Assembly (NCBI RefSeq): GCF_024807945.1
Contig: NZ_JANUFD010000003.1
Span: forward strand, 310,001-374,000
Source of the DNA: Pseudomonas sp. JUb42
Lineage (GTDB): Bacteria > Pseudomonadota > Gammaproteobacteria > Pseudomonadales > Pseudomonadaceae
Direction: 5' to 3'
Length of the DNA stretch: 64,000 nt
Shown here: positions 44,665 through 53,304 of the stretch, piece after piece
Layout of the letters: each line of letters begins with the position of its first letter
Numbering within the stretch: the first letter of the stretch is position 1
Position numbers and translations under genes: made by a program
The notes under the pieces: generated by a model
What the model was told of the DNA's origin: nothing
What the model saw: only the letters and a program-made list of their open reading frames with translations
Database searches by the model: none

Positions 44665-47088
44665 ATGACTTCCCCCTCCCGCGCTTGGCGTGCACGCACG
44701 TTTGGCCTTGTGCTGTTGAGTGTTCAGCCGCTGTGCAGCCTGCCCGTTTTCGCCGATGGCGGCTCGCAGAACTACACCATTAATGCGGGCCCGCTCGACG
44801 CTGCACTGTCCCGCTTTGGCGCCCAGGCGGGAGTCACCATGGCGGGAAATTCTGCATTGACAGCCGGCAGGAAGACCCAGGGCTTGCAAGGGGATTTCAC
44901 CGCAGAGTCAGGCCTCATTCGACTGTTACAGGGCACCGGCTTGACCTTTCAGCGTCAGGACGACGGTAGCCTGCTGATCGTGCCCAACACCAGCGATGCC
45001 GTTGAGTTGGCGCCCACTGACATCAGCGGCACGGCGTATGACACCTCATTGGGCAGCAACGATGGCCTGGTTGCCAGCCGCACCATGAGCGCCAACAAGA
45101 CCGACACCTCCATCATGGAAACGCCACAGCCGATCAGCGTCGTGACCCGTAAGCAGATCGATGCGCAGCAACCCCAGAGTATCGGACAGGTGTTGCGCTA
45201 CACCGCCGGTGTCAACGGCGAAGCCAACGGTGTCGATACACGGCGCGATACCATCGCAATTCGTGGCTTCGACGCAACCACCAACGGTGGGATCTACCGG
45301 GATGGGCTGCGCCAGTACAGCTTTGCCAACCAGAGCCGTGCGGTAGGTGAAGTGTATGGCCTGGAGCGGGTCGAAGTGCTGCGCGGCCCCTCCTCCGTTC
45401 TATACGGACAAAGTTCGCCGGGAGGCATGGTCAACGTGATCAGCAAACGCCCTACCGACGAACCGATTCATGAAGTCGTGGCCCAGGTTGGTAGCTATGA
45501 TCGCAAGCAACTGGCAGCAGATTTCGGCGGCCCGCTCACCGATGATGGTGTGTTCACCTACCGCCTCACCGGGCTGTGGCGCGACAGCGATACCCAGATC
45601 GACTATGCCCGTGATGATCGCCAGTTCATCGCCCCGGCCATCAGTTGGCGACCGTCGGAAGACACCTCATTGACGGTGCTGACGTCGTTCCAGAAGGATC
45701 GAAACGTGCTGGGCTACTACGCGCTGCCCCGCGTCGGCACCCTCGATCGCTCACGCTATGGCCGCATATCGACCGACCGTTTTGTCGGCGATCCCGACTA
45801 TGACAAATACGATGTCGAGCAATGGTCCGTAGGCTATCAGTTCGAGCACCATCTCGATGACATTTGGACATTCCGCCAGAACGCCCGCTACAGCCACTCC
45901 TATCAGGAACAGCGAACGATCTATCAATACGGACTCGATGACGACGATCGTACCGTGGGGCGATTCGGCTATCTGGGCCACGAAAAAGTAAAAAACGCGC
46001 TGCTCGACAATCATTTCCAGGCGAAGTGGAATCAGGGCCTTTTCGAACACACCACGCTGCTGGGCCTTGACCTGCAACATGCCAGCACGAATCAACTGGG
46101 CGGCGGGAACGTGGTCGATCCGCTGGACGTCTACGCACCGGTCTACCATCAGGACTACAGCGACTTGGACGCGTTCTATGACATCAATCAGCGCCGACAG
46201 CTCGATCAGGTCGGACTTTACCTGTCTGAACAGCTCAAATACGACGATCACTGGATTTTCAACCTGGGTGGCCGGCAAGACTGGGCCCGTTCCAAGACCG
46301 TCCATTACGGCACCGACACCGCAGCCGATCTGCAACAGCGCGACCACGCTTTCACTTGGCGCACCGGCGTCATGTACCTCGCAGACAACGGACTGGCGCC
46401 TTATGTCAGCTACTCCGAGTCGTTTTTTCCAAACATCACCGCCGTCGCTCGGGACGGGAGTGCCTTTGAACCTGAAACGGGTCGCCAGTATGAGGTCGGA
46501 CTCAAACTCCAGCCCAAAGGACGCAACAGTTACGTCACGGCCTCGCTCTTCGACCTAACCCGACAGAACGTCCTGACCGCAGACCCGGCAAACAATCGCT
46601 TCTCGGTCGCGACAGGCGAAATACAGTCGCGAGGGATCGAACTTGAGGCGAAGACGCAACTTACCGACGCGCTTGAGGTGATCGCCAACTACAGCTACGC
46701 GCATCTTGAAATCACCCGCAGCAACACCGCGGATGAAAAAGGCAACCACCCGGCCAATACCCCCGAACAACTGGCGTCGCTCTGGTCACAGTACACCGTG
46801 CAAGGCGGTTTGCTCGCAGGCCTGGCCATCGGCGGTGGGGTGCGATACGTAGGGCCCAGCTACATCGATTCGCAAAACAGTGAGACCATTCCGCATTACA
46901 CCCTGTTCGACGCCAGCCTCAGCTACGACCTTGGGAAACTATCATCCTCTTATGCAGGGGTAAAACTGGCCGTCAACGCCTCCAACCTCACCGACGAAAC
47001 CTACGTTTCCCAGTGCGGCTACACCGGGGACAGCTGCAAGTATGGTTACAGAAGAAACGTGACTGGTTCAGTCAGTTACAACTGGTAG
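44665..47088 (+). CDS. TonB-dependent siderophore receptor with signalling domain
   Basis: An 807-residue outer-membrane transducer. Signal peptide to about residue 32, STN signalling domain (INAGPLDAALSRFGAQAGVTM, about 37-105), plug domain (ETPQPISVVTRKQIDAQQPQSIG, then RGFDATTNGGIYRDGL and VLRGPSSVLYGQSSPGG), then a 22-strand barrel ending SVSYNW with a terminal aromatic. A C-terminal cysteine pair (QCGYTGDSCKYGY) recalls hydroxamate receptors of the FhuA/FoxA type, but the ligand is uncertain. The STN domain and sigma/anti-sigma genes upstream mean it controls its own synthesis. Confidence 0.9.
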   Translation: MTSPSRAWRARTFGLVLLSVQPLCSLPVFADGGSQNYTINAGPLDAALSRFGAQAGVTMAGNSALTAGRKTQGLQGDFTAESGLIRLLQGTGLTFQRQDDGSLLIVPNTSDAVELAPTDISGTAYDTSLGSNDGLVASRTMSANKTDTSIMETPQPISVVTRKQIDAQQPQSIGQVLRYTAGVNGEANGVDTRRDTIAIRGFDATTNGGIYRDGLRQYSFANQSRAVGEVYGLERVEVLRGPSSVLYGQSSPGGMVNVISKRPTDEPIHEVVAQVGSYDRKQLAADFGGPLTDDGVFTYRLTGLWRDSDTQIDYARDDRQFIAPAISWRPSEDTSLTVLTSFQKDRNVLGYYALPRVGTLDRSRYGRISTDRFVGDPDYDKYDVEQWSVGYQFEHHLDDIWTFRQNARYSHSYQEQRTIYQYGLDDDDRTVGRFGYLGHEKVKNALLDNHFQAKWNQGLFEHTTLLGLDLQHASTNQLGGGNVVDPLDVYAPVYHQDYSDLDAFYDINQRRQLDQVGLYLSEQLKYDDHWIFNLGGRQDWARSKTVHYGTDTAADLQQRDHAFTWRTGVMYLADNGLAPYVSYSESFFPNITAVARDGSAFEPETGRQYEVGLKLQPKGRNSYVTASLFDLTRQNVLTADPANNRFSVATGEIQSRGIELEAKTQLTDALEVIANYSYAHLEITRSNTADEKGNHPANTPEQLASLWSQYTVQGGLLAGLAIGGGVRYVGPSYIDSQNSETIPHYTLFDASLSYDLGKLSSSYAGVKLAVNASNLTDETYVSQCGYTGDSCKYGYRRNVTGSVSYNW

Positions 47089-47190
47089 GAATCAGGTACG
47101 ACTCCCTTACCTGATTGGCTCCCCGTCGGTGGAAGAGGCTGAGCCGGGTGGGGGATATGGCGGTCATAGGCGCTCTAGAGAGTGTCTGCT

Positions 47191-47210
47191 ATCGGCCAGA
47201 AGCAGTCATC
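47191..47210 (+). repeat. Island dispersed motif, copy 3
   Basis: ATCGGCCAGAAGCAGTCATC, in the gap after the receptor gene. Confidence 0.5.
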
Positions 47211-47309
47211 AGGACTGCCAACACCGTACCAGCAAATCAGCCTCTTGCTTGCGGCTGTGGAGGCTGAGCGCATAGTAGGCCGGGCATTTGAACCCTGCCC
47301 GGCCGCATG

Positions 47310-48023
47310 TCAGGCGCCGAAGGCCCCGTCAATGGTGTGCATTGCGCCGGTAACAAAGCCTGCTTCCGGACCGGCTAACCAAGCCACCATTCCCGCTACC
47401 TCCTCAGACCGACCGTGTCTTTTGATCGCCATGAAGCTGTGCATTAGGTCTTTCATAGGACCGTTCGCTGGGTTGGCTTCAGTATCTATGGGCCCTGGTT
47501 GCACAATGTTTATGGTGATTCCACGCGGGCCGAAATCACGGGATAGCCCCCGGGCCATTCCTTGAAGCGCGGATTTACTCAACGCGTAGGACGCCATGCC
47601 GGGAATCGGCATGCGGTCACCATTCACCGAACCGATCACGATAATCCGTCCGCCGTCAGGCATCTGTCGCGCCGCCTCCACCGAGGCGTGGTAAGGCGCT
47701 TGCACATTGATGCGGAACAGCCGGTCAATCGCGTCCGGGTCCTGCTCGAGCGCGTCGCCGAAGATGGCAATGCCAGAATTTACGATCAGTATGTCCAACG
47801 GACCGCTGTCGCGAACACGAGCGATGACGGCATCACGGTCGGCACTGTCTGTTAAGTAATCATTGGCGCCGGTTTCGGTAGCCAGTGCATGTGCCGCTTC
47901 CGGCGAACCTGAGTAAGTAAAAGCTACTTTGGCGCCATCGGCGGCGAAACGCCTGACGATAGCTGCACCAATTCCACGGCTTCCGCCAAGCACCAGAACT
48001 GACTTGTTCTTGAAATTCGACAT
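47310..48023 (-). CDS. Short-chain dehydrogenase/reductase
   Basis: A 237-residue classical SDR: cofactor motif VLVLGGSRGIGAAIVRRFAADG, NSGIAIFG, catalytic Ser in VIGSVNGDR and YALSK (about residue 145) with the Lys. Such SDRs reduce carbonyls with NAD(P)H. ATG at 48023 follows AAGGGAG. Divergent from a TetR regulator with an operator-like palindrome between, so it is probably induced by an electrophile or toxic compound. Confidence 0.87.
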   Translation of the reverse strand: MSNFKNKSVLVLGGSRGIGAAIVRRFAADGAKVAFTYSGSPEAAHALATETGANDYLTDSADRDAVIARVRDSGPLDILIVNSGIAIFGDALEQDPDAIDRLFRINVQAPYHASVEAARQMPDGGRIIVIGSVNGDRMPIPGMASYALSKSALQGMARGLSRDFGPRGITINIVQPGPIDTEANPANGPMKDLMHSFMAIKRHGRSEEVAGMVAWLAGPEAGFVTGAMHTIDGAFGA

Positions 48024-48041
48024 GACCGCACTCCCTTGATT

Positions 48042-48061
48042 AATGTAGCGCATGTTACATT
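48042..48061. promoter_or_regulatory. TetR-type operator palindrome
   Basis: AATGTAGCGCATGTTACATT, a 20-bp imperfect palindrome (7 of 10 half-site positions agree) in the SDR-TetR gap. It overlaps the upstream ATG (48052) of the TetR frame, favouring the GTG start at 48097. Confidence 0.6.
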
Positions 48062-48096
48062 TATCAAGGGCCACCCTGTCAAAGGATTTTGTAATA

Positions 48097-48690
48097 GTGA
48101 CTACAGATAAACCCCTACGTGGGCGTCCTCGCCGGTTCGACCCTGACCAGGCTATTGCTACAGCCCAAAGCTTGTTCCATGCAAGAGGCTATGACGACGT
48201 AAGCGTCGCCGACCTCACCAAAGCCATTGGGATCAACCCGCCGAGCTTTTACGCGGCATTTGGCAGCAAAGCGCAGTTGTACAGAAGGGTGCTTGATCGG
48301 TATGCCATGACCGGAGCTATACCGTTATTGGAGATACTCGGAACGAGGCGGCCGTTGGCTGTCTCGCTTGCGCAGGTCTTGGAGCAAGCCGCGCGCGCCT
48401 ACGCTGCCGATCCTTCAGCAACTGGCTGTATGGTGCTGGAGGGCACTCGATGCAACGACGTGGAAGCGCGCGAGGCCGCTTGCACCTTCCATGTCGCTGC
48501 ACAGGATGTGATCAAAAACATCATTGCCGAGCGATACCCGCAAGAGGCGGACCGGCTAGCAGATTACGTCAGCACCACGATGGCTGGCCTTTCAGCCAGC
48601 GCGCGTCACGGACAAAGCCTGGATCGTCTGCTGGCCACCGCACAACTTGCCAGCGTTGCGCTCGCCCAAGCTATTCCAGCTGAAATATGA
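48097..48690 (+). CDS. TetR-family repressor
   Basis: A 197-residue regulator with a TetR HTH (FHARGYDDVSVADLTKAIGINPPSFYAAFGSKAQLYRRVL, about 20-58) and an all-alpha ligand domain with GCMVLEGTRCNDVEAREAAC. A GTG start at 48097 is chosen because the longer ATG start lies inside the palindrome. Likely represses the divergent SDR. Confidence 0.87.
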   Translation: MTTDKPLRGRPRRFDPDQAIATAQSLFHARGYDDVSVADLTKAIGINPPSFYAAFGSKAQLYRRVLDRYAMTGAIPLLEILGTRRPLAVSLAQVLEQAARAYAADPSATGCMVLEGTRCNDVEAREAACTFHVAAQDVIKNIIAERYPQEADRLADYVSTTMAGLSASARHGQSLDRLLATAQLASVALAQAIPAEI

Positions 48691-48788
48691 GGAGGACCCG
48701 GTAGTTCTGAAGCTGCTAGGGAGAGACAGTTCGATGCCGATAAAACTCACTTCACAGCCAATAGCCCACGGCTACTGAGCGTGTCTGC

Positions 48789-48806
48789 AATCGGCCAAAA
48801 GCTGCC
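48789..48806 (+). repeat. Island dispersed motif, copy 4
   Basis: AATCGGCCAAAAGCTGCC, between the TetR gene and the monooxygenase. Confidence 0.45.
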
Positions 48807-48851
48807 GGTCGCCATAAGCAGAAAACGGCCAGGAGCGGACGTATAGCGTTA

Positions 48852-50384
48852 CTATTCAATCTGCCTAAACCATCGCGTAGCGGCCATGGCACAGTCTTCT
48901 GGCACGGGTAGTACCTCGCTTGCCCATGCAACGATACCATCGGGACGTATCAGCGCAGCGGTCAGCCCAAGCGTGTCCTTAGCATCGCTGGCGACGTACA
49001 GAAGTTGGTCACCCCACCTGCGCGCGAGCTTCCGTAACGGAGCCTCATGGTGAAAATCCAGCAGAACGCCCCTCCCGGCACTGAGAAGATCGCCCAGCTT
49101 TGTTCCGTCGGTCAGTTCGAAGTCGGGTGCGCTCCGGCCAACTAGGTCATGGTCGCGGTCCAAATCGTAACGAAGTGACGCGCCCCAGACACGTTTGGCG
49201 AAATACGAAGCACCGTCTCGGGTCTCTATAAGGTCACCGATGATGGCTGCGAGAGCCCGTGAACTGGGGCTCGGTCGCATCAGCGCGACCTGCGCACGAG
49301 ACCAGTCAAGCACCTGTGATCCTGGCGGATGTCGCTCGGCACCATAGCTGTCGAGCAGATCGTGCGGGGCGGTGCCACGCACAGTAGCAGCGAGCTTCCA
49401 GCCGAGATTCATGGCGTCGCCGAGTCCGAGATTAAGCCCTTGGCCGCCGAGAGGAGAATGAATGTGCGCAGCGTCGCCAGCGAGCAGGACTCGGCCATTG
49501 CGATACGTCGTGGCCTGATAGGCGCGGTCCGTCCAGGTGGTGGCGAGATGGAGGGCTGTCACCGTGGCATCCATGCCGGAAATACGCCTTAGTACGGTCT
49601 GAACGTGCACTAACGTGACGGGCCGCGTTCGATGAAAACCGCCGCCATCGAAATCGACCATCGCAAGCGTGCCGGGTGGCTGGAAGTTGTACATTCCCGT
49701 TTCTGTGTAATGGCGGCCGGCGGCGAGTTGGTCAGGATCAGCCAGTTCGATTTCGACCGAGTAACCGGTGAACTCAGGTTCCGTACCGGAAAATTCAAAG
49801 TTTCCGACCTTACGGACAGTACTGCGGCCCCCATCGCATCCGACTAGCCAGTGGGCGCGATAGGTCTTGCCGGCAGCCTGGACTGTGACCTCGTCAGAAG
49901 ACTGCTCGAAACTCTCCACACCACAGCCGTACCTGATGTCGACACCCATCCCTCGAGCCCGGGCGCTTAACACGGACTCAATGTGTTCCATAGTGCTCAT
50001 CAGCGGGCTGGCTGAACCGGGCAGCCTAAAGGGCCAGGTCGACGTGTCGACGGTGTCGAGAAAGAATTGAATGCCAGCGAAATGACCGCCAGGCCGACGG
50101 GCCTGTTGCGCGCCGCGCGCACCTGAGGCGCTTCTTTGCAATTGATCGCTGTCTCGCCGCCTCGCCTCGATTTCAGGCAACAGCCCGCGTCGGTAGAGGG
50201 CTTCAACGGTGGCAATGGACAGCCCGCGCATGCCGAATGGAAGCGCTTTCAGCGGTGAATCCAGACTTGAGGCTTGTTCCAGCACCAAGACCGAAAGATT
50301 AGCCAGACGCAGCTCGCAGGCGAGAAACAAACCAACCGGCCCGGCACCGGCAATCACAACGTCGTAGATCAATGAATCGCACAT
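48852..50384 (-). CDS. FAD-dependent aromatic monooxygenase (Rox/PheA-like)
   Basis: A 510-residue group A flavin monooxygenase: GxGxxG in IAGAGPVGLFLACELR, the DG motif in WLVGCDGGRSTVRK (about 185), and the GD motif in GRVLLAGDAAHIHSPLGGQGLNLGLGDA (about 305). The C-terminal 100 residues form a thioredoxin-like extension (DFELTDGTKLGDLL... VLPVPEDCAMAATRWFR) found in polyketide and rifampicin hydroxylases. It would hydroxylate an aromatic compound with NAD(P)H, possibly an antibiotic. The substrate is a guess. Confidence 0.8.
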   Translation of the reverse strand: MCDSLIYDVVIAGAGPVGLFLACELRLANLSVLVLEQASSLDSPLKALPFGMRGLSIATVEALYRRGLLPEIEARRRDSDQLQRSASGARGAQQARRPGGHFAGIQFFLDTVDTSTWPFRLPGSASPLMSTMEHIESVLSARARGMGVDIRYGCGVESFEQSSDEVTVQAAGKTYRAHWLVGCDGGRSTVRKVGNFEFSGTEPEFTGYSVEIELADPDQLAAGRHYTETGMYNFQPPGTLAMVDFDGGGFHRTRPVTLVHVQTVLRRISGMDATVTALHLATTWTDRAYQATTYRNGRVLLAGDAAHIHSPLGGQGLNLGLGDAMNLGWKLAATVRGTAPHDLLDSYGAERHPPGSQVLDWSRAQVALMRPSPSSRALAAIIGDLIETRDGASYFAKRVWGASLRYDLDRDHDLVGRSAPDFELTDGTKLGDLLSAGRGVLLDFHHEAPLRKLARRWGDQLLYVASDAKDTLGLTAALIRPDGIVAWASEVLPVPEDCAMAATRWFRQIE

Positions 50385-51107
50385 GTAGTACCCCTGAGGT
50401 CGTTCGACCGGAGCGGAGTGAGGTCAAGTACCCCGCGCAGACGAACATTGAACGCATGGATTGCGTCTGATATTCGCCGAGGGGCCTCATGCTCGATGCA
50501 GAGACAGAGCTTCTGTTTCCAGAAGGACCTGGGCTTACCAAACCAAGTCTGCCTTTTCCGACGCCAGCAATATAGGCATAGGCTGCTTTGCTGGCAATGA
50601 AGGAGGCTGAGTTGCGGCCAGAAAAATCTGATGCGGCTGGTAGCTTTGGGTCGACTGTCGCCGGTCACCACCGACGCCTGTCGACCCATTGCAGTCCCTC
50701 GGCACTGCTGCAAATCGGCCAGATCGGACATTCGATGTGGTTCGCTTCAACCTCAAATCCGCAAAGAAATCGTCGCATACCACCGAGTGTTATGCGGCGG
50801 CTCGGCAGGAGACTAATTGACAGCGGTGCTGTTGCGCCATTCAGAAGTTGCGATATCGCATAGAGAGCAAACCTAGAATTCCGCTGCAATGCCATGGTCT
50901 TCTTCGAACGCAGAGCATCTGATTACAAGGAAGGTGCTTTAAACCTGAGAATCAATGACTTACAGGTTTCCTTGTTACGTGCTATTTCGCTACAGGCCGC
51001 ATTATCAGAGGGCTCTACTACGCTTGTTACGTGTCAGATGGGGGCGAATTCATGGCGATGATCGCCTCCACTGGTCACAAACAGGCCTTAGCCAATGGGG
51101 AAACGAG
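50385..51107. other. 723-bp non-coding gap
   Basis: Short frames here have no domain or ribosome site. The segment contains an island motif copy (50713-50734) and a GGGTCGACTGTCGCCGGTCA element near 50648 that reappears as GGGTCGACTCCAGCCGGTCG near 52625. Probably remnant DNA. Confidence 0.45.
50713..50734 (+). repeat. Island dispersed motif, copy 5
   Basis: AATCGGCCAGATCGGACATT then CG. Confidence 0.45.
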
Positions 51108-51836
51108 ATGAGCGACATTTATTCGAACGCAGTCGATTCCTTCAGAATCGGGGTGGAGCACTTCCTAAAGGCACCTGGTTACACGAGCAGAAAGCACGCA
51201 ATCCTTACGATTTTTCATGCGATTGAGCTTTTCCTGAAAGAGCAGCTGCACCGGACCAACCCCATTCTGATTTACAAAAGCATCGACACAAAGATCAACG
51301 ACGACTCGCTAACTGTTGGAATAAGAGAAGCTCTCGTTAGGCTTGAGAATCTGGGGCAAGGGTTACCCCCAGAGCCGCGAGCCATCATCGAACGTATCCA
51401 AAAGAAGAGAAATCGCATCGAGCACCACCGCTACGACCACCAGGCCGAGGATGAAGAGATTATTTCTGAGTCACTTCAGTTTATTTTTTTCTTCGTGGAC
51501 GGCGTCCTGAAGAAGAAATTAGAACGTGACGTTCCACCTGAGATGCTGCGCCAAATCCAGGGACTGATTTACGACCGACAGGATCTTTACTGGATCGCGG
51601 GGCATCGACTTGATCAATGGCTGGCCGATACTTGGCCAAATTGGAATGACGAGGAATCGGACATGCCTGGTGACTTTGAAGGAACCATCGATTGTCCGAT
51701 TTGCCATCAGACCTACCTGGTGGTCGACCATCACACCACGCCGTTTTGCTTTTACTGCAATACATCGGTCGACGCCCAGCAGTGCGATAGCTGTGGATGC
51801 ACCCATCTCTCAAGCGAGAAGTGCCTGCGCTGCTGA
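51108..51836 (+). CDS. HEPN-like protein with C-terminal zinc ribbons
   Basis: A 242-residue protein of unknown name. The first 150 residues are helical, with an R-x4-H motif (RNRIEH, residues 101-106) placed as in HEPN ribonucleases and toxins. The C-terminus has three or four CxxC pairs (CPICHQTY, FCFYCNT, CDSCGC, KCLRC) that form zinc ribbons. ATG at 51108 is used because the upstream frame to 50955 lacks a site. HEPN domains are frequent in defence and toxin systems. No antitoxin gene is adjacent, so it may be self-contained. Role inferred only. Confidence 0.6.
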   Translation: MSDIYSNAVDSFRIGVEHFLKAPGYTSRKHAILTIFHAIELFLKEQLHRTNPILIYKSIDTKINDDSLTVGIREALVRLENLGQGLPPEPRAIIERIQKKRNRIEHHRYDHQAEDEEIISESLQFIFFFVDGVLKKKLERDVPPEMLRQIQGLIYDRQDLYWIAGHRLDQWLADTWPNWNDEESDMPGDFEGTIDCPICHQTYLVVDHHTTPFCFYCNTSVDAQQCDSCGCTHLSSEKCLRC

Positions 51837-51901
51837 TGGGGGCGAGATAAGCGTTGCGACTACCCATATCGCCGTTTATGTTCAATCGGCCCCCACAGAA
51901 G

Positions 51902-51925
51902 AGCCCGCCCCGGCGGGCTTTTTTG
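51902..51925 (+). terminator. Intrinsic terminator after the HEPN gene
   Basis: Perfect 8-bp stem AGCCCGCC-CC-GGCGGGCT followed by TTTTTT, 65 bp after the HEPN-like stop. Confidence 0.85.
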
Positions 51926-52019
51926 CGACCACTGGAAACCAGCCCCCCTATGCCTGGTCAACCATTAAGGGTGCTCGCGGTATGAGCAACACCGACTATC
52001 AGGAGAATAGGAGGACCGC

Positions 52020-52394
52020 GTGTCCCTTCCCATCACCGCCCGCCAACTGACAGCGCTGCGGGCGTTGCAACAGGCTGACCCCGACCTGGGCGAACTGGCC
52101 GCCTCGATCGCCCTGGCCTTCGATGCGTCGCAGATCGACAACCCGCAGCTGGCCCGGATCATCCTGCAGAACACCTGCCGACGCATCGCCGCCGATCAAC
52201 CGGGCGGTCCTGAGGCGTTGATTCAGCATCTGGAGACCTTTGGCCACTTGAACTGTCTGTCGTCGACGCAGGTCACTGACTTTACCGACCGCATCAGGAA
52301 GATGAACCAACATGCCTCAATGCATCCAGGAAGAAGCACTGCGCGCCATGATCGAGGGCGGTGCCGTGCGGGAAGTGCTGGTCAGCCGTCATGA
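52020..52394 (+). CDS. Plasmid/ICE-type hypothetical protein
   Basis: A 124-residue protein beginning MSLPITARQLTALRALQQAD with GTG start and a strong AGGAGG site. Small helical proteins of this type occur beside partition genes on Pseudomonas plasmids and integrative elements. The last 28 residues overlap the next gene by 83 bases and look like an off-frame extension (many Arg/Gly/Ser), so an indel near 52310 may have lengthened it. Confidence 0.5.
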   Translation: MSLPITARQLTALRALQQADPDLGELAASIALAFDASQIDNPQLARIILQNTCRRIAADQPGGPEALIQHLETFGHLNCLSSTQVTDFTDRIRKMNQHASMHPGRSTARHDRGRCRAGSAGQPS

Positions 52395-52551
52395 GGAAAA
52401 ATGGACCCTGGCCGTACGCCTGGGCGGGGCTGGCAGTCGCTGGTTGCCGGTGCGCTCGCGCCGTGAAGCACTGCGCACCTGGGCGAGCCTGACCGCTGTG
52501 GGTCGGTTCGCCGAGTCGGCGGGTATAGCCACCTTCCAGGTCGAGATCTGA
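52312..52551 (+). CDS. ParC-like partition-associated small protein
   Basis: A 79-residue protein (MPQCIQEEALRAMIEGGAVR, then WLPVRSRREALRTWASLTAVGRFAESAG) that resembles the small ParC-family partition-associated proteins of Pseudomonas integrative elements, by memory. It is next to the 23-bp repeat array. No ParA or ParB gene remains, so this is probably a plasmid or ICE remnant. Confidence 0.5.
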   Translation: MPQCIQEEALRAMIEGGAVREVLVSRHEEKWTLAVRLGGAGSRWLPVRSRREALRTWASLTAVGRFAESAGIATFQVEI

Positions 52552-52649
52552 TTTTCTTTTAGAAGCCGATCGGCTCTCAAGGAAACTCTTGGCCAATACA
52601 GACCGTTCATGACAGACCGCTATGGGTCGACTCCAGCCGGTCGAGGGCA

Positions 52650-52764
52650 TGCAATGCGCCGGTCAAAACTTGTGCAAACGCCTGGTCATGCCGAATGCAA
52701 ATGATTGGTCAATGGCAATGCAAACGGGTGGTCAAGTGGAATGCAATTTTCCATAGCCGATGGC
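52650..52764. repeat. Array of five 23-bp direct repeats (iteron or IS21-type end)
   Basis: Units start at exactly 52650, 52673, 52696, 52719 and 52742. The first four carry TGCAA followed 6 bases later by (T/C)GGTCA. The fifth keeps only TGCAA. Repeats are contiguous, so this is not a CRISPR. Regular 23-bp iterations occur at the ends of IS21-family elements and as plasmid iterons. No istA/istB or rep gene is nearby. Confidence 0.75.
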
Positions 52765-52926
52765 GGCCTTGATACCTTGGAAAATGCTGTCGCCTTGTGC
52801 CCCAACTGCCATAGGGCATCTCATTACGGGTAGCCGACTGTTCCAGGAAAATCGCGCTCATCTGTACCCCAAGCCCCGCCTTCAGACGATATGCTAAGCA
52901 AAATTCAATTTCAGCAAGGACGCAAC

Positions 52927-53304
52927 ATGAACTCACTCCTATTTGAGCGGCCTGTCTGGTGCAGAGATGAGGCGCTATGGTGGCTGATTCAAATCCCAAG
53001 ACTTCTGGTTCCCGGTCTATGCATCGTGTGGGCGCTGGTAGGAGGGGTCATGGTGGGTGTCGCACTCGAAGCTCCTTATGCGGCGCTTGGCGCGGTGCTC
53101 ATTTGGTTTTGCATTGGAATAGTAGGAATGTGCGCTATTCACTTCATTGCACGGATCGTCGTGGCATCGTTTGACGCGCTCTCGTCTTCGGTGATCGATA
53201 GAGAAAACGCACAAAATCTTACGCTAAGCATGCGGCCTGTCAGGTTGAGGCTATACGGGTTGACGCCGAAGCGTCAGGAAATGCAGAAGGCTGCTCTACT
53301 CTGA
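52927..53304 (+). CDS. Small two-helix membrane protein
   Basis: A 125-residue protein with two adjacent hydrophobic helices (LLVPGLCIVWALVGGVMVGVAL and LGAVLIWFCIGIVGMCAIHFI) and a basic cytosolic tail (LTPKRQEMQKAALL). ATG 52927 follows AAGGA. Function unknown. Two-helix proteins can be membrane effectors of abortive defence, but nothing shows this here. Confidence 0.5.
   Translation: MNSLLFERPVWCRDEALWWLIQIPRLLVPGLCIVWALVGGVMVGVALEAPYAALGAVLIWFCIGIVGMCAIHFIARIVVASFDALSSSVIDRENAQNLTLSMRPVRLRLYGLTPKRQEMQKAALL

Noticed and set aside
50588..50863. 91-codon frame after the monooxygenase
   Set aside because: No ribosome site or domain. It translates repeat-like intergenic DNA including an island motif copy.
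52650..52764. CRISPR array
   Set aside because: The 23-bp units abut with no spacers, differ from one another, and there are no cas genes.
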